NCBI GenBank assembly: GCA_002162095.1
Contig: CP021424.1
Coordinates: 1,674,001-1,738,000 of the forward strand
Direction of reading: 5' to 3'
DNA: 64,000 bases
Origin: Armatimonadetes bacterium Uphvl-Ar2
GTDB lineage: Bacteria > Armatimonadota > Fimbriimonadia > Fimbriimonadales > Fimbriimonadaceae
Position numbers and translations under genes: made by a program. Under the pieces are notes generated by a model. That model was not told the DNA's origin and did not search any database. It saw only the letters and a program-made list of their open reading frames with translations. Below are positions 37,416 through 45,306 of this stretch, in pieces. The stretch's first letter is position 1, and every line of letters starts with the position of its first letter.

Positions 37416-38702
37416 ATGAGAGGCTGGTCAGTCTGGCTTTTGATGTTGACCCTGGTGGGGTGTGTGAGCCTTGGGCTCGCGCAACCAAGCCCGCCGGGCG
37501 TCCGGACGTTCGTGAACACGGCATCCGGCGACCATAACGGCGTGAGTTGGAATGTCGAGTTGACCGGTGAAATGGACTATGTGACCACCACCGGTCTTAT
37601 CTCGGGCGGCAACAACCATGTGCGCGTGGTGAACTTTGCAACTGGGTCAAGTCCGAATTCCCTTGCATTCGAGATCGTGAAGCTCGAGATGAAGATCGGT
37701 GGGATCAGCGTTGACCAATGGGCGCCAACTGACTCTGCTGATTGGAAAGACATCAACAAGTACTTTCCCGTTCGTTTTGCTTCGGCTAAATTTGCGCACG
37801 GGGCTGCAGTGCCAGTCGAAATCAAGGCTAGATTTAAGGTGAGGCTTGCAGATCCGATTAACAGTCCGTGGTCTCCCGAAGCCGAGGTCACGGCTACCAC
37901 AAGCGCGACAGCGCATAATGTGGCGCTAAACTGGCAGACGACAGTCGATGACGAAGGATTGCCCGCCTTCGGCATCAACAGTTATCCTGGGCAAGCCCAA
38001 GCAGCTGGAACTGGTCAAAGATCTCGTTTGTCCGCAATGAAGCATCGAGTCGACATGCCAAACCCGACAAGCGCAACGGCCGCAGGAATCCTTGACCCTT
38101 GGATGCCGCAAACGACTTTCCTTGTGCCAAACACTCATGGTTGGTCAGCTGGACTTTGGGATAGTGCGTCAGGGATGGTGCAGTTTACTGGAATGGCCGC
38201 TGCAAGATCGGGAGGGGTTGCTAATGGGTATCCCCGCGCAAATATGGCTTTGATCATGTCTTGCTTCTCAAATGTTGCGCTTGGAGGGACGATATCTGGC
38301 ACTCCGGAGTTCGCAAATTTCGGTACTCCAGGGATACTCTGGAGCCTTAGTTACGTGCATACTGCTCCTGTCGTTGCTTCCAATATTCATCCGACTAGGC
38401 CGACTTCAAGAATTTATACTCAAGCCGTAAAGCTTATGGGTGATGGCTATTTCGCTGATGAAGTGCGTGATGATAGTGAAGCGTTGGCAGGATCAACTAT
38501 AACTCAAAATCTTTCCTACTTTCCGGGTAGTAATACCGGATGGTGGATACCAGCTGACCTCGAACTATATGGCGATTCCAATCAACGCCCAATGCATGTG
38601 TATATGCTAGAGGCTGAGCGAAACTTTATGGCTAACGCGAACTTGAGTACCGCACTGTGGTACCTAGTTATTGAGCCTGGAGACTATAGAGGTCAATCAT
38701 GA
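37416..38702 (+). CDS. Cassette protein A3: secreted, putative C25/caspase-like cysteine enzyme
   Basis: 428 residues, closest to A2 in the first 170 residues and then diverging. Signal peptide with C16. Putative dyad H241 (TTFLVPNTHG) and C283 (MALIMSCFSNVAL), then FGTPGILWSLSY and LELYGDSNQRPMHVYM. The part of the gene after about 38,000 is AT-richer: the 60 bases at 38401-38460 are 42% GC, against 68% at 39721-39780 in the conserved B3 end. Stop overlaps the B3 start (ATGA). Confidence 0.75.
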   Translation: MRGWSVWLLMLTLVGCVSLGLAQPSPPGVRTFVNTASGDHNGVSWNVELTGEMDYVTTTGLISGGNNHVRVVNFATGSSPNSLAFEIVKLEMKIGGISVDQWAPTDSADWKDINKYFPVRFASAKFAHGAAVPVEIKARFKVRLADPINSPWSPEAEVTATTSATAHNVALNWQTTVDDEGLPAFGINSYPGQAQAAGTGQRSRLSAMKHRVDMPNPTSATAAGILDPWMPQTTFLVPNTHGWSAGLWDSASGMVQFTGMAAARSGGVANGYPRANMALIMSCFSNVALGGTISGTPEFANFGTPGILWSLSYVHTAPVVASNIHPTRPTSRIYTQAVKLMGDGYFADEVRDDSEALAGSTITQNLSYFPGSNTGWWIPADLELYGDSNQRPMHVYMLEAERNFMANANLSTALWYLVIEPGDYRGQS

Positions 38703-39892
38703 CAAGCCTGCTTCTTTTCACATCATTTCTTGTTGCTGGTGATTCCGGACTTCAAGCGGACCTTGATCGAACGAATGCAATCGCCACTCGCATGTTGGAG
38801 TGGTACGGCACAGAGTCTGGTGGCGGGTCACTGCTTGGCTTGGAGCGAGGACCGTACCGCGCTCACGTTCCCAGAATCTATGGGCCTGAAGGGATGAGTT
38901 TTGCTGAGCCTAGCAGAGACTGGCAGAGGTTTGCTGTTAGTAGCCAGGGGTCATTTGACCGGGGAGAGCCGGTCTTTCAACAGCAGTTATTCTCTTGGGT
39001 CGAAGATCGTCCTTTCATGACATCCATTTCAACAGGCAATCCTGGAAAGGTTGACCTGCGCCACAATATGCAAGACCCGAAGTCGTGGCGGTTTGAGAGC
39101 CTGGATGCGGCCCGGGGCCATGCCTGGAGCGTGGTTGACATGCTTCAAGTCTACGACAAGTCGTGGGACATCGTGCTCTTCAATGAAAGCGCAAGCTACG
39201 AGAACCCGATGGCCTCCTACCAGTTCGGCGTGAACTGGCGTGGCTTTGTAGGTATCTGGGGGTTTGCCTTCGTCGTCCACCGCACCACCGGCCTCATCTC
39301 CAACCTAGGCTTCCAAGGTCCGTTGCTGGATGAGCCGCCCCATGGCGAGCCCATGGAGGAAGCGGACGCCAAGTACCTGGCCAACAATGAGGTACGTCGG
39401 CACATCTTCAAACCCCTAATGCTGGTGGGCAGCCGCAAGATTTTGAGCCCGTACAATCCGGTGGACGCCGAGGGCAATGTGCGATTCCTCGCGGTGCCCG
39501 TTTACGAATTCCAGTACGTTGTACTGACAGAAGATGGACAAAGGACAACGGAAGGAGATCGCTACCTCGCCACGGTGGACGCCATTAGCCAGAAGGTACT
39601 GGGCGTCAACCTGATCGAAGGCAGTGCGGGTGTGCTGCGCAACCCGGCCCCCTTGCCCGCGTTTACGTTCAACATGGCCTACGGGGAGATCCACCTGCGC
39701 GAACGGAAGGTGAACCTGCTGGCCTGCACCCCGCTCACCAAGATGACGGACAAGCCGGACCGCACGGGCTGGTACAGCCAAGGCGACTTCCTCTTCCCCG
39801 TGGCCTACAACGAAGCCACCGGCGAAATGGAGATCCGCACCCCTGACCAAGTGCGCTACTACCGCCTGCCTCCCACGCCCGCGAAGCTGTAA
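38699..39892 (+). CDS. Cassette protein B3: partner of A3
   Basis: 397 residues starting MTSLLLFTSFLVAGDSG, a likely export signal. Copy-specific to about residue 120 (MLEWYGTESGGGSLLGLERG), then the conserved block from LRHNMQDPKSWRFESLDAARG. It ends LPPTPAKL followed by TAACCCC and lacks the 30-bp insertion seen after B1 and B2; this is probably the ancestral end, because the same GAAGCTGTAACCCC stands before A1. No enzymatic motif is seen. Confidence 0.75.
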   Translation: MTSLLLFTSFLVAGDSGLQADLDRTNAIATRMLEWYGTESGGGSLLGLERGPYRAHVPRIYGPEGMSFAEPSRDWQRFAVSSQGSFDRGEPVFQQQLFSWVEDRPFMTSISTGNPGKVDLRHNMQDPKSWRFESLDAARGHAWSVVDMLQVYDKSWDIVLFNESASYENPMASYQFGVNWRGFVGIWGFAFVVHRTTGLISNLGFQGPLLDEPPHGEPMEEADAKYLANNEVRRHIFKPLMLVGSRKILSPYNPVDAEGNVRFLAVPVYEFQYVVLTEDGQRTTEGDRYLATVDAISQKVLGVNLIEGSAGVLRNPAPLPAFTFNMAYGEIHLRERKVNLLACTPLTKMTDKPDRTGWYSQGDFLFPVAYNEATGEMEIRTPDQVRYYRLPPTPAKL

Positions 39893-40063
39893 CCCCAGGC
39901 GGGGGCGGGGCGTCTGCAAGGCAGATTGCGGGGAGAAGTGCAATTTTGGGGGAAAGGATTGACTTTTTTTTTCAGACCTGTCCACACTAGGTGTATGAGA
40001 GGCTGGTCAGTCTGGCTTTTGATGTTGACCCTGGTGGGGTGTGTGAGCCTGGGGCTCGCGCAG
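39059..40063 (+). repeat. Cassette-array repeat copy 3 (B3 3' part, intergenic region, A4 signal peptide)
   Basis: Third internal copy. Its intergenic part lacks the 30-bp hairpin insertion and is closer to the region before A1 (AATTTTGGGGGAAAGG). Confidence 0.85.
39959..39994 (+). promoter_or_regulatory. Promoter of A4 with T9 tract
   Basis: TTGACT (39959-39964), spacer of 18 including a run of nine T (39964-39972), CACACT (39983-39988), 6 bases to the ATG. Confidence 0.5.
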
Positions 40064-41314
40064 CCCGGAGGGCCGGGTGGATCCGGAGGAACTGGTGGTC
40101 AGAACTTGCCTGGAGTCAAGACTTTTCAAGCAACTGTTTCAGGGATCCACGATGGGATTGGGTGGTCTGTTGATCTAATCGCGGAATTGGATTACGAAAC
40201 CGATCCTGGAGGATTGATTTCTGGTGGAAAAAACCATGTGCGTCTCGTCGACTTTAAAACAACATCTGACCCAGAGGCACTCGAGTTTGAGATCACGAAG
40301 TTAGAGATGAAGATTGGTGGGAACGAAATCACTCAATGGCCACCATCGAACCCAGCCGATAAGAAGGACATTACCAAGTACTTTCCAGTAAGATTTACAT
40401 CTGCAAAATTTGCACATGCATCGGCCGTAAATATAGTAATCAAAGCTACGTTTAAAGTTCGGCGAGTGACAATCATCAACAGCCCCTGGTCTGGGGAGTT
40501 TGAAATCTCAGCCACTAGGACGGTTACTGCTCACAACGTAGCGCTGAACTGGCAAACAACTGTAGATGATCAAGGATTATCGCAAACACATCCTAACAGC
40601 TATCCAAAGCAGGCCCAGTTTGCTGGCAGCAATCAGCGGCCGATTCTTGCCAACATGAAGCACCAGGTCGACATGCCCAATCCTACGACCGCAACTGCAG
40701 GCAATATTACCCAGAGTTGGATGACGAAGACAACTTTCCTCGTTCCAAATACGCACGGTTGGCCTCAGGGTTTGTGGGATAGCCAAACGGGAACTATCAC
40801 GCTATCGGACATGTTGGCCGCGCGCGCCGCAGGAGTTGCAGCTGGGTGGCCACGTGCTAACATGGCTCTTGTGATGGGATGTTTCTCCGACCAACCCTTA
40901 GGAGGAACTCTCGTTGGCACTCCTGAGTTTGCAAATTTCGGTACTCATGGCGTCCTTTGGAGCCTAAGTTATGCCAGGACTGTACCGAATGCGGAGTCAA
41001 GTAACCGCCCTACAAGGCCAACATCAGCTCTGTATATAGAGGCAGTTAGGCTAATGGCAGATGGTTACTTTGCCGACCAGATTCCCGGGCAGTCGGAAGT
41101 TGTCTCAGGTTCTACATACACACGAAACATTTGGTATGATGCGGACTCTGACGAAGGGTCGTGGATACCGATAAATCTTTCACTGTTTGGTGATCCGAAT
41201 CAACGACTGAAACACGTCTACATGAATGCAACCGAACGCATGTTTGTTTACCCCAACAACAACAAGTCGCTGTGGTATCTCGTTGTCGAGCCTGGTAACT
41301 ATAGAGGAAACTAA
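39995..41314 (+). CDS. Cassette protein A4: secreted, putative C25/caspase-like cysteine enzyme
   Basis: 439 residues. Signal peptide with LVGC (C16), then a Gly-rich linker PGGPGGSGGTGGQ like that of A1. This copy shows the proposed fold most clearly: H254 in TTFLVPNTHGW, a short TGTITLSDMLAAR helix, C296 in MALVMGCFSDQPL, then FGTHGVLWSLSYART, RPTSALYIEAVRLMADG and a good late motif LSLFGDPNQRLKHVYM. This order (HG, C, GV-SL, lfGDP) is that of C25 gingipain/CHAT-type cysteine peptidases. Cargo or substrate is unknown. Stop overlaps the B4 start (TAATG). Confidence 0.78.
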   Translation: MRGWSVWLLMLTLVGCVSLGLAQPGGPGGSGGTGGQNLPGVKTFQATVSGIHDGIGWSVDLIAELDYETDPGGLISGGKNHVRLVDFKTTSDPEALEFEITKLEMKIGGNEITQWPPSNPADKKDITKYFPVRFTSAKFAHASAVNIVIKATFKVRRVTIINSPWSGEFEISATRTVTAHNVALNWQTTVDDQGLSQTHPNSYPKQAQFAGSNQRPILANMKHQVDMPNPTTATAGNITQSWMTKTTFLVPNTHGWPQGLWDSQTGTITLSDMLAARAAGVAAGWPRANMALVMGCFSDQPLGGTLVGTPEFANFGTHGVLWSLSYARTVPNAESSNRPTRPTSALYIEAVRLMADGYFADQIPGQSEVVSGSTYTRNIWYDADSDEGSWIPINLSLFGDPNQRLKHVYMNATERMFVYPNNNKSLWYLVVEPGNYRGN

Positions 41315-42513
41315 TGGTCTGTGCATTAATATTTAGCTCGATCTTCTTATCGCCTTCTAGCGCTTGGGATCAGGATATTGAGCGAGCCAAAAGCATCTCG
41401 AGTCGGCTCATGACCTGGTATGGGAGTGAGGCTGGGTTAGGTTTGCCAAAGCAACTTGGGAAAACTCAGTTCGAGGCAATGTATCCGGCAGGCCTTGGCA
41501 GTGCGGGATTGAGGTTCGACCAGCCAGCAAGGGATTGGAAGAGTTTCACAATCAATCGACTTGTGTCGTACGATAGAGGCGAGCCAGTTATTGTGCGCGC
41601 TTGGCTGATTTCGTATGATACACGCGCATCGTTGGATTCCGTGACTGTGGGCGAGCCATTTAGATTCGATCTGCGCCACAACTTGCAAGATCCTAAGTCG
41701 TGGCGATTTGAGGACCTCGAAGCCGCCCGGGGCCACGCCTGGAGCGTCGTGGATATGCTGCAGGTCTACGACAAGTCATGGGACATCGTTCTATTCAACG
41801 AGAGCTCACGATATGAAGATCCAACCCCTTCGTACCAGTTCGGTGTGAACTGGAACGGCTTCGTTGGCATTTGGGGCTTTGGTTTCATGGTCCACCGCAC
41901 TACTGGTCTTATCTCAAATCTGAGCTTCCAAGGTCCGTTGCTGGATGAGCCGCCCCACGGCGAGCCCATGGAGGAGGCGGACGCCAAATACCTGGCCAAC
42001 AACGAGGTACGCCGCCACATCTTCAAACCGCTGATGCTGGTGGGCAGCCGCAAGATTTTGAGCCCGTACAACCCGGTGGACGCCGACGGCAATGTGCGCT
42101 TCCTCGCGGTGCCGGTCTACGAATTCCAATACGTTGAGCTGACTGAAGGCGGACAGAGGAATCCGGAAGGAAGTCGCTACCTCGCCTCGGTGGATGCCAT
42201 CAGCCAGAAGGTGCTGGGCGTCAACCTGATTGAAGGCAGTGCGGGTGTGCTGCGCAACCCAGCCCCCTTGCCCGCGTTTACATTCAACGTGGCCTACGGA
42301 GAAATCCACCTGCGCGAGCGGAAGGTGAACCTGCTGGCCTGCACACCGCTCACCAAGCTTACGGAAAAGCCGGACCGCACGGGCTGGTATAGCCAGGGCG
42401 ACTTCCTCTTCCCCGTGGCCTACAACGAGGCCACCGGCGAAATGGAGATCCGCACCCCGGGCCAAGTGCGCTACTATCGTCTGCCACCCGGAACGCAAGC
42501 TCAAGCCCGCTAA
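41314..42513 (+). CDS. Cassette protein B4: partner of A4
   Basis: 399 residues. The start MVCALIFSSIFLSPSSAW is a likely signal peptide and differs from the MTS start of B1-B3. The N-terminal third is the most divergent of the four (RLMTWYGSEAGLGLPKQLGK then FEAMYPAGLGSAG). The conserved block starts at LRHNLQDPKSWRFEDLEAARG; at RYEDPTPSYQFGVNWNGF it matches B1 rather than B2/B3. The C-terminus ends LPPGTQAQAR, unlike the others. This is the last cassette; no promoter-signal-peptide unit follows, only the ComM-type gene 50 bases on. Confidence 0.75.
   Translation: MVCALIFSSIFLSPSSAWDQDIERAKSISSRLMTWYGSEAGLGLPKQLGKTQFEAMYPAGLGSAGLRFDQPARDWKSFTINRLVSYDRGEPVIVRAWLISYDTRASLDSVTVGEPFRFDLRHNLQDPKSWRFEDLEAARGHAWSVVDMLQVYDKSWDIVLFNESSRYEDPTPSYQFGVNWNGFVGIWGFGFMVHRTTGLISNLSFQGPLLDEPPHGEPMEEADAKYLANNEVRRHIFKPLMLVGSRKILSPYNPVDADGNVRFLAVPVYEFQYVELTEGGQRNPEGSRYLASVDAISQKVLGVNLIEGSAGVLRNPAPLPAFTFNVAYGEIHLRERKVNLLACTPLTKLTEKPDRTGWYSQGDFLFPVAYNEATGEMEIRTPGQVRYYRLPPGTQAQAR
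41674..42513 (+). repeat. Cassette-array repeat copy 4, right boundary (B4 3' part only)
   Basis: Conserved block from CGCCACAAC to the region of the B4 stop. The intergenic promoter and A signal peptide are missing, so this is the right edge of the duplicated block. Confidence 0.8.
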
Positions 42514-42562
42514 GGAGCCGGGCATCTTCCGTCCAAGCCCTCGGGGGCGGTACGCTCCGGTC

Positions 42563-44071
42563 ATGGTCGCCCAAGCGGAAGCCGCCACCCTGGTGGGAAT
42601 CGAGGCGGTGCCCGTCATGGTCGAAGTGGACCTGCGCCGGGGTGCCCCGGATTTCCACCTCGTCGGCCTGCCCGATAAGGCGGTGATGGAGTGCCGCGAG
42701 CGCGTCCGCAGCGCCATCCAGAACTCCGACCTCACCTTCCCCAATGGCAAGGTGGTGTGCAATCTCGCCCCCGGGGACGTGCGCAAGGAGGGCACCTCGC
42801 TCGATCTCCCCATTGCGCTCACCATCCTGGCCGTGAGCGGGCAAGTGCCGGCCAGCGAGCTCGCCCACACCGTCATCTTGGGCGAGCTGGGCCTGGATGG
42901 GCGGGTGCGCCCGGTGAATGGCTGCCTCAACGCCGCCATTGCTGCCAGCCAGCGCGGCGTGCGGCGCCTCATCGTCCCTAAGGAGGACGCCCCCGAGGCC
43001 GCCGTGGTGCCAGGGCTGGACGTCTACGGTGTGGACACCCTGCTGGCGGCGGTGGAGATCCTGAACGGCGACCTGAGCCACCAGCCGGTGGATGCCGCCC
43101 TGGCCACGGCCGGTGAAGACACGCAGTGGCCGGTGGACTTTAGTGATGTGAAGGGCCAGAGCCACGCCCTGCGCGCCCTGGAAGTGGCGGCGGCGGGCAA
43201 CCACAACGTGCTGATGACCGGCCCCCCGGGGAGCGGCAAAACCATGCTGGCCCGGCGGCTACCCACCATTCTCCCGCCCCTGGGGCTCGAGGAAGCGGTG
43301 GAGGTCACCCGGGTTTACAGCGCGGCGGGCGAGCGCAACGGCCGCAACGGGCTGGTGTGGGCGCGGCCTTTCCGTTCGCCGCACCACACCACGTCTTACG
43401 CGGCGCTGGTAGGCGGCGGCAAGACTCCCAAGCCGGGCGAGGTGTCGCTGGCGCACTTTGGGGTGCTGTTCTTGGACGAGATGCCGGAGTTCGACCGGGA
43501 CGTGCTGGAGGCGCTGCGGCAACCGCTGGAAGACGGCATTGTCACGGTGAGCCGGGTGAGCGCGACGCAGGAATTCCCGGCCCGGTGCCTGCTGGTGGGG
43601 GCGATGAATCCGTGCCCGTGCGGTTTCCGGGGGTACCCCGAGGCCAAGTGCGTGGGGGCTTCGGCCTGCGAGCGGTACGCCGGGCGGCTGAGCGGTCCGC
43701 TGATGGACCGCATTGATCTGCACATCACGGTGCCGCGCCTGCGGCCGAATGAGCTGACCGATGCCCCGCCGGGGGAGACCAGCGCCGTGATTCGGGCGCG
43801 GGTGCAGAGTGCGCGGGCGCGCCAGACGGCGCGGCTGGGGCCTGGGGGCACCAACGGGCACATGTCGCCGCGCCAAGTGCGGGAGACGGCGGAGCTGGAT
43901 GAGACGGAACGAGCGTTTATGACGAAGGCGGCCTCGCGGCTGAGCCTGAGCGGGCGGGGTTACGACCGGATATTGAAGGTGGCGCGCACTCTGGCGGATT
44001 TGGCCGATGAGGACCGGATTCGGGTGGAGCACCTGGCCGAGGCCGTGCAGTTCCGCGCGCCGCAGGAGTAA
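42563..44071 (+). CDS. comM: YifB/ComM-type Mg chelatase-like AAA+ ATPase
   Basis: A 502-residue protein with the three usual parts: an N-terminal Lon-protease-like domain (ATLVGIEAVPVMVEVDLRRG, LVGLPDKAVMECRERV), a central AAA+ domain with Walker A GPPGSGKT near residue 220 and Walker B VLFLDEMPEF, and a C-terminal Mg-chelatase-like domain with a Cys cluster (NPCPCGFRGYPEAKC). ComM promotes branch migration during natural transformation; family members occur in most bacteria. It follows the cassette array by 50 bases. Whether recombination of imported DNA has shaped the array is an open idea. Confidence 0.93.
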   Translation: MVAQAEAATLVGIEAVPVMVEVDLRRGAPDFHLVGLPDKAVMECRERVRSAIQNSDLTFPNGKVVCNLAPGDVRKEGTSLDLPIALTILAVSGQVPASELAHTVILGELGLDGRVRPVNGCLNAAIAASQRGVRRLIVPKEDAPEAAVVPGLDVYGVDTLLAAVEILNGDLSHQPVDAALATAGEDTQWPVDFSDVKGQSHALRALEVAAAGNHNVLMTGPPGSGKTMLARRLPTILPPLGLEEAVEVTRVYSAAGERNGRNGLVWARPFRSPHHTTSYAALVGGGKTPKPGEVSLAHFGVLFLDEMPEFDRDVLEALRQPLEDGIVTVSRVSATQEFPARCLLVGAMNPCPCGFRGYPEAKCVGASACERYAGRLSGPLMDRIDLHITVPRLRPNELTDAPPGETSAVIRARVQSARARQTARLGPGGTNGHMSPRQVRETAELDETERAFMTKAASRLSLSGRGYDRILKVARTLADLADEDRIRVEHLAEAVQFRAPQE

Positions 44072-44112
44072 GTCCGCAGGATTAAGTGCCCCAAAAACCG
44101 AGGGCGACAAAC

Positions 44113-44146
44113 AAAAAATGTAGTCCCCGCACCAGGTGCGAGGACT
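44113..44146 (-). terminator. Terminator of the PEP-CTERM protein gene
   Basis: Stem AGTCC-C-CGCACC / GGTGCG-A-GGACT with a one-to-two-base loop, followed on the minus strand by ATTTTTTG, 25 bases after the stop codon. Confidence 0.85.
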
Positions 44147-44170
44147 GCGGGATGATCAGCCTAAGTCGGC

Positions 44171-44794
44171 TTACTTTGCCTTGCGTCGGCGGATGGCGGC
44201 GAGGGCGCCAAGAGCCAAAACCGAAAGGGTCGCGGGCTCCGGAACCGGCGTCGCCGTTCCTTGGATGATGTGATCGAGCTGCACCCAGTTAGCGATCCCC
44301 GCCGAGCTTGCCGTGAAAGTCGCCGTCGTGATCGTCACGGTGGAGTCGGCCCACCCGATGAACTGCTCACCGCCGGTGACATCAACTACCGTATTGGCGC
44401 CGTTGCTGAGGTTCAGGGTGACTTGACCCGGGATGAAGCCACCGTCGACGTCGGTGTTGGCAACACGAGCGCCAAAGGCCGTGGTGGGGTTGCCCGTCAG
44501 GGTCAACGTGATCGGGTCATCGGCGACGTTTGTCGACAGTGCGCCAATGTTGGACCAGAGACCAAGGGACGCCGCCGCATCAAAGCCAAAGCCGTTCCCG
44601 CCCGGGGCAGACCAAGTTGTTTGAGAGCCATCGAGCGGGTTGCCGAAGCTTGTGAAGTTGTTGAAATCTTCCGTGTAGTTGGGGCCAACCGTGGCCGCGA
44701 GGAAAGCTGCCTCGCTCGTATACCAAGTTGCGTTTGCAGAAGCAACCAACATGGCACTTGCAGCAAGTGCCAAAATTTTATTAGTGGATTTCAT
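44171..44794 (-). CDS. PEP-CTERM sorting-domain protein
   Basis: 207 residues: signal peptide MKSTNKILALAASAMLVASANA, a beta-rich extracellular domain (about residues 25-180; EDFNNFTSFGNPL and SNGANTVVDVTGG), and a C-terminal sorting tail VPEPATLS-hydrophobic helix-RRRKAK. PEP-CTERM proteins are cut and sorted by an exosortase, usually in bacteria with exopolysaccharide. No exosortase is in this window. Single Cys-free mature domain. It has its own terminator and lies alone on the minus strand. The 270 bases upstream to the tRNA hold no other recognised feature. Confidence 0.93.
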   Translation of the reverse strand: MKSTNKILALAASAMLVASANATWYTSEAAFLAATVGPNYTEDFNNFTSFGNPLDGSQTTWSAPGGNGFGFDAAASLGLWSNIGALSTNVADDPITLTLTGNPTTAFGARVANTDVDGGFIPGQVTLNLSNGANTVVDVTGGEQFIGWADSTVTITTATFTASSAGIANWVQLDHIIQGTATPVPEPATLSVLALGALAAIRRRKAK

Positions 44795-45064
44795 GGTGAT
44801 CCTATACCTTTTGATTCCGACGTCCTTCTCACAGAAAGCATGACGTGGATGACGCGACCCTACCTTTGGCCACTTCTAGAAGTCAAGTTTGAACCGAGAA
44901 GATGCTACAACCTGGCATTTCTGGCAGGTGGTTCTTGTCGATCCCAGATCCTCCCGCATCACGGGGAAGCGCGGGAGTCGGCCGATAGTGCCTGGATTCG
45001 AGGAGAGCAGCTGACGAACTGCTACCGCTCCATTCACCGCAGGAGCAGGGGGGCAAACAAAACT

Positions 45065-45141
45065 TGGTCGGGATGAGAGGATTCGAACCTCCGACCTCCT
45101 CGTCCCGAACGAGGCGCTCTACCAAGCTGAGCCACATCCCG
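45065..45141 (-). tRNA. tRNA-Pro (anticodon CGG)
   Basis: Reverse complement folds as acceptor CGGGATG/CATCCCG, anticodon stem CCTCG/CGAGG around TTCGGGA, and T-loop TTCGAAT; discriminator A and encoded CCA are present. Confidence 0.95.
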
Positions 45142-45306
45142 ACGCGGCAACGCGCATTGTACCAAAAACGAGCCGCGTGCGCACCGGGCCGTCCGCCCCG
45201 GCGGGTTCTCTTGAGCGGCTTTACATTCCGTTAACCAGAAGTTTATGGATCGTTAAACGAACGTTCACGCCGCCTTAACCCGCGCGTCGAACACTAGGAG
45301 GCGCTC

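Larger units (their letters stand above)
36448..37484 (+). repeat. Cassette-array repeat copy 2 (B2 3' part, intergenic region, A3 signal peptide)
   Basis: Second internal copy of the conserved block; same limits as copy 1 (CGCCACAAC to the A signal peptide end). The offset from copy 1 is 2609 bases throughout its 3' half. Confidence 0.85.

Noticed and set aside
32030-42513. Cassette array as a transposon or integron
   Set aside because: No transposase, integrase, terminal inverted repeats or attC-like sites were found; the repeats are within coding and promoter DNA only.
45205-45260. AT-rich palindromic fragments (GTTAAC, CGTTAAACGAACG) before the prepilin-like gene
   Set aside because: Too short and irregular to support an operator or attachment site.
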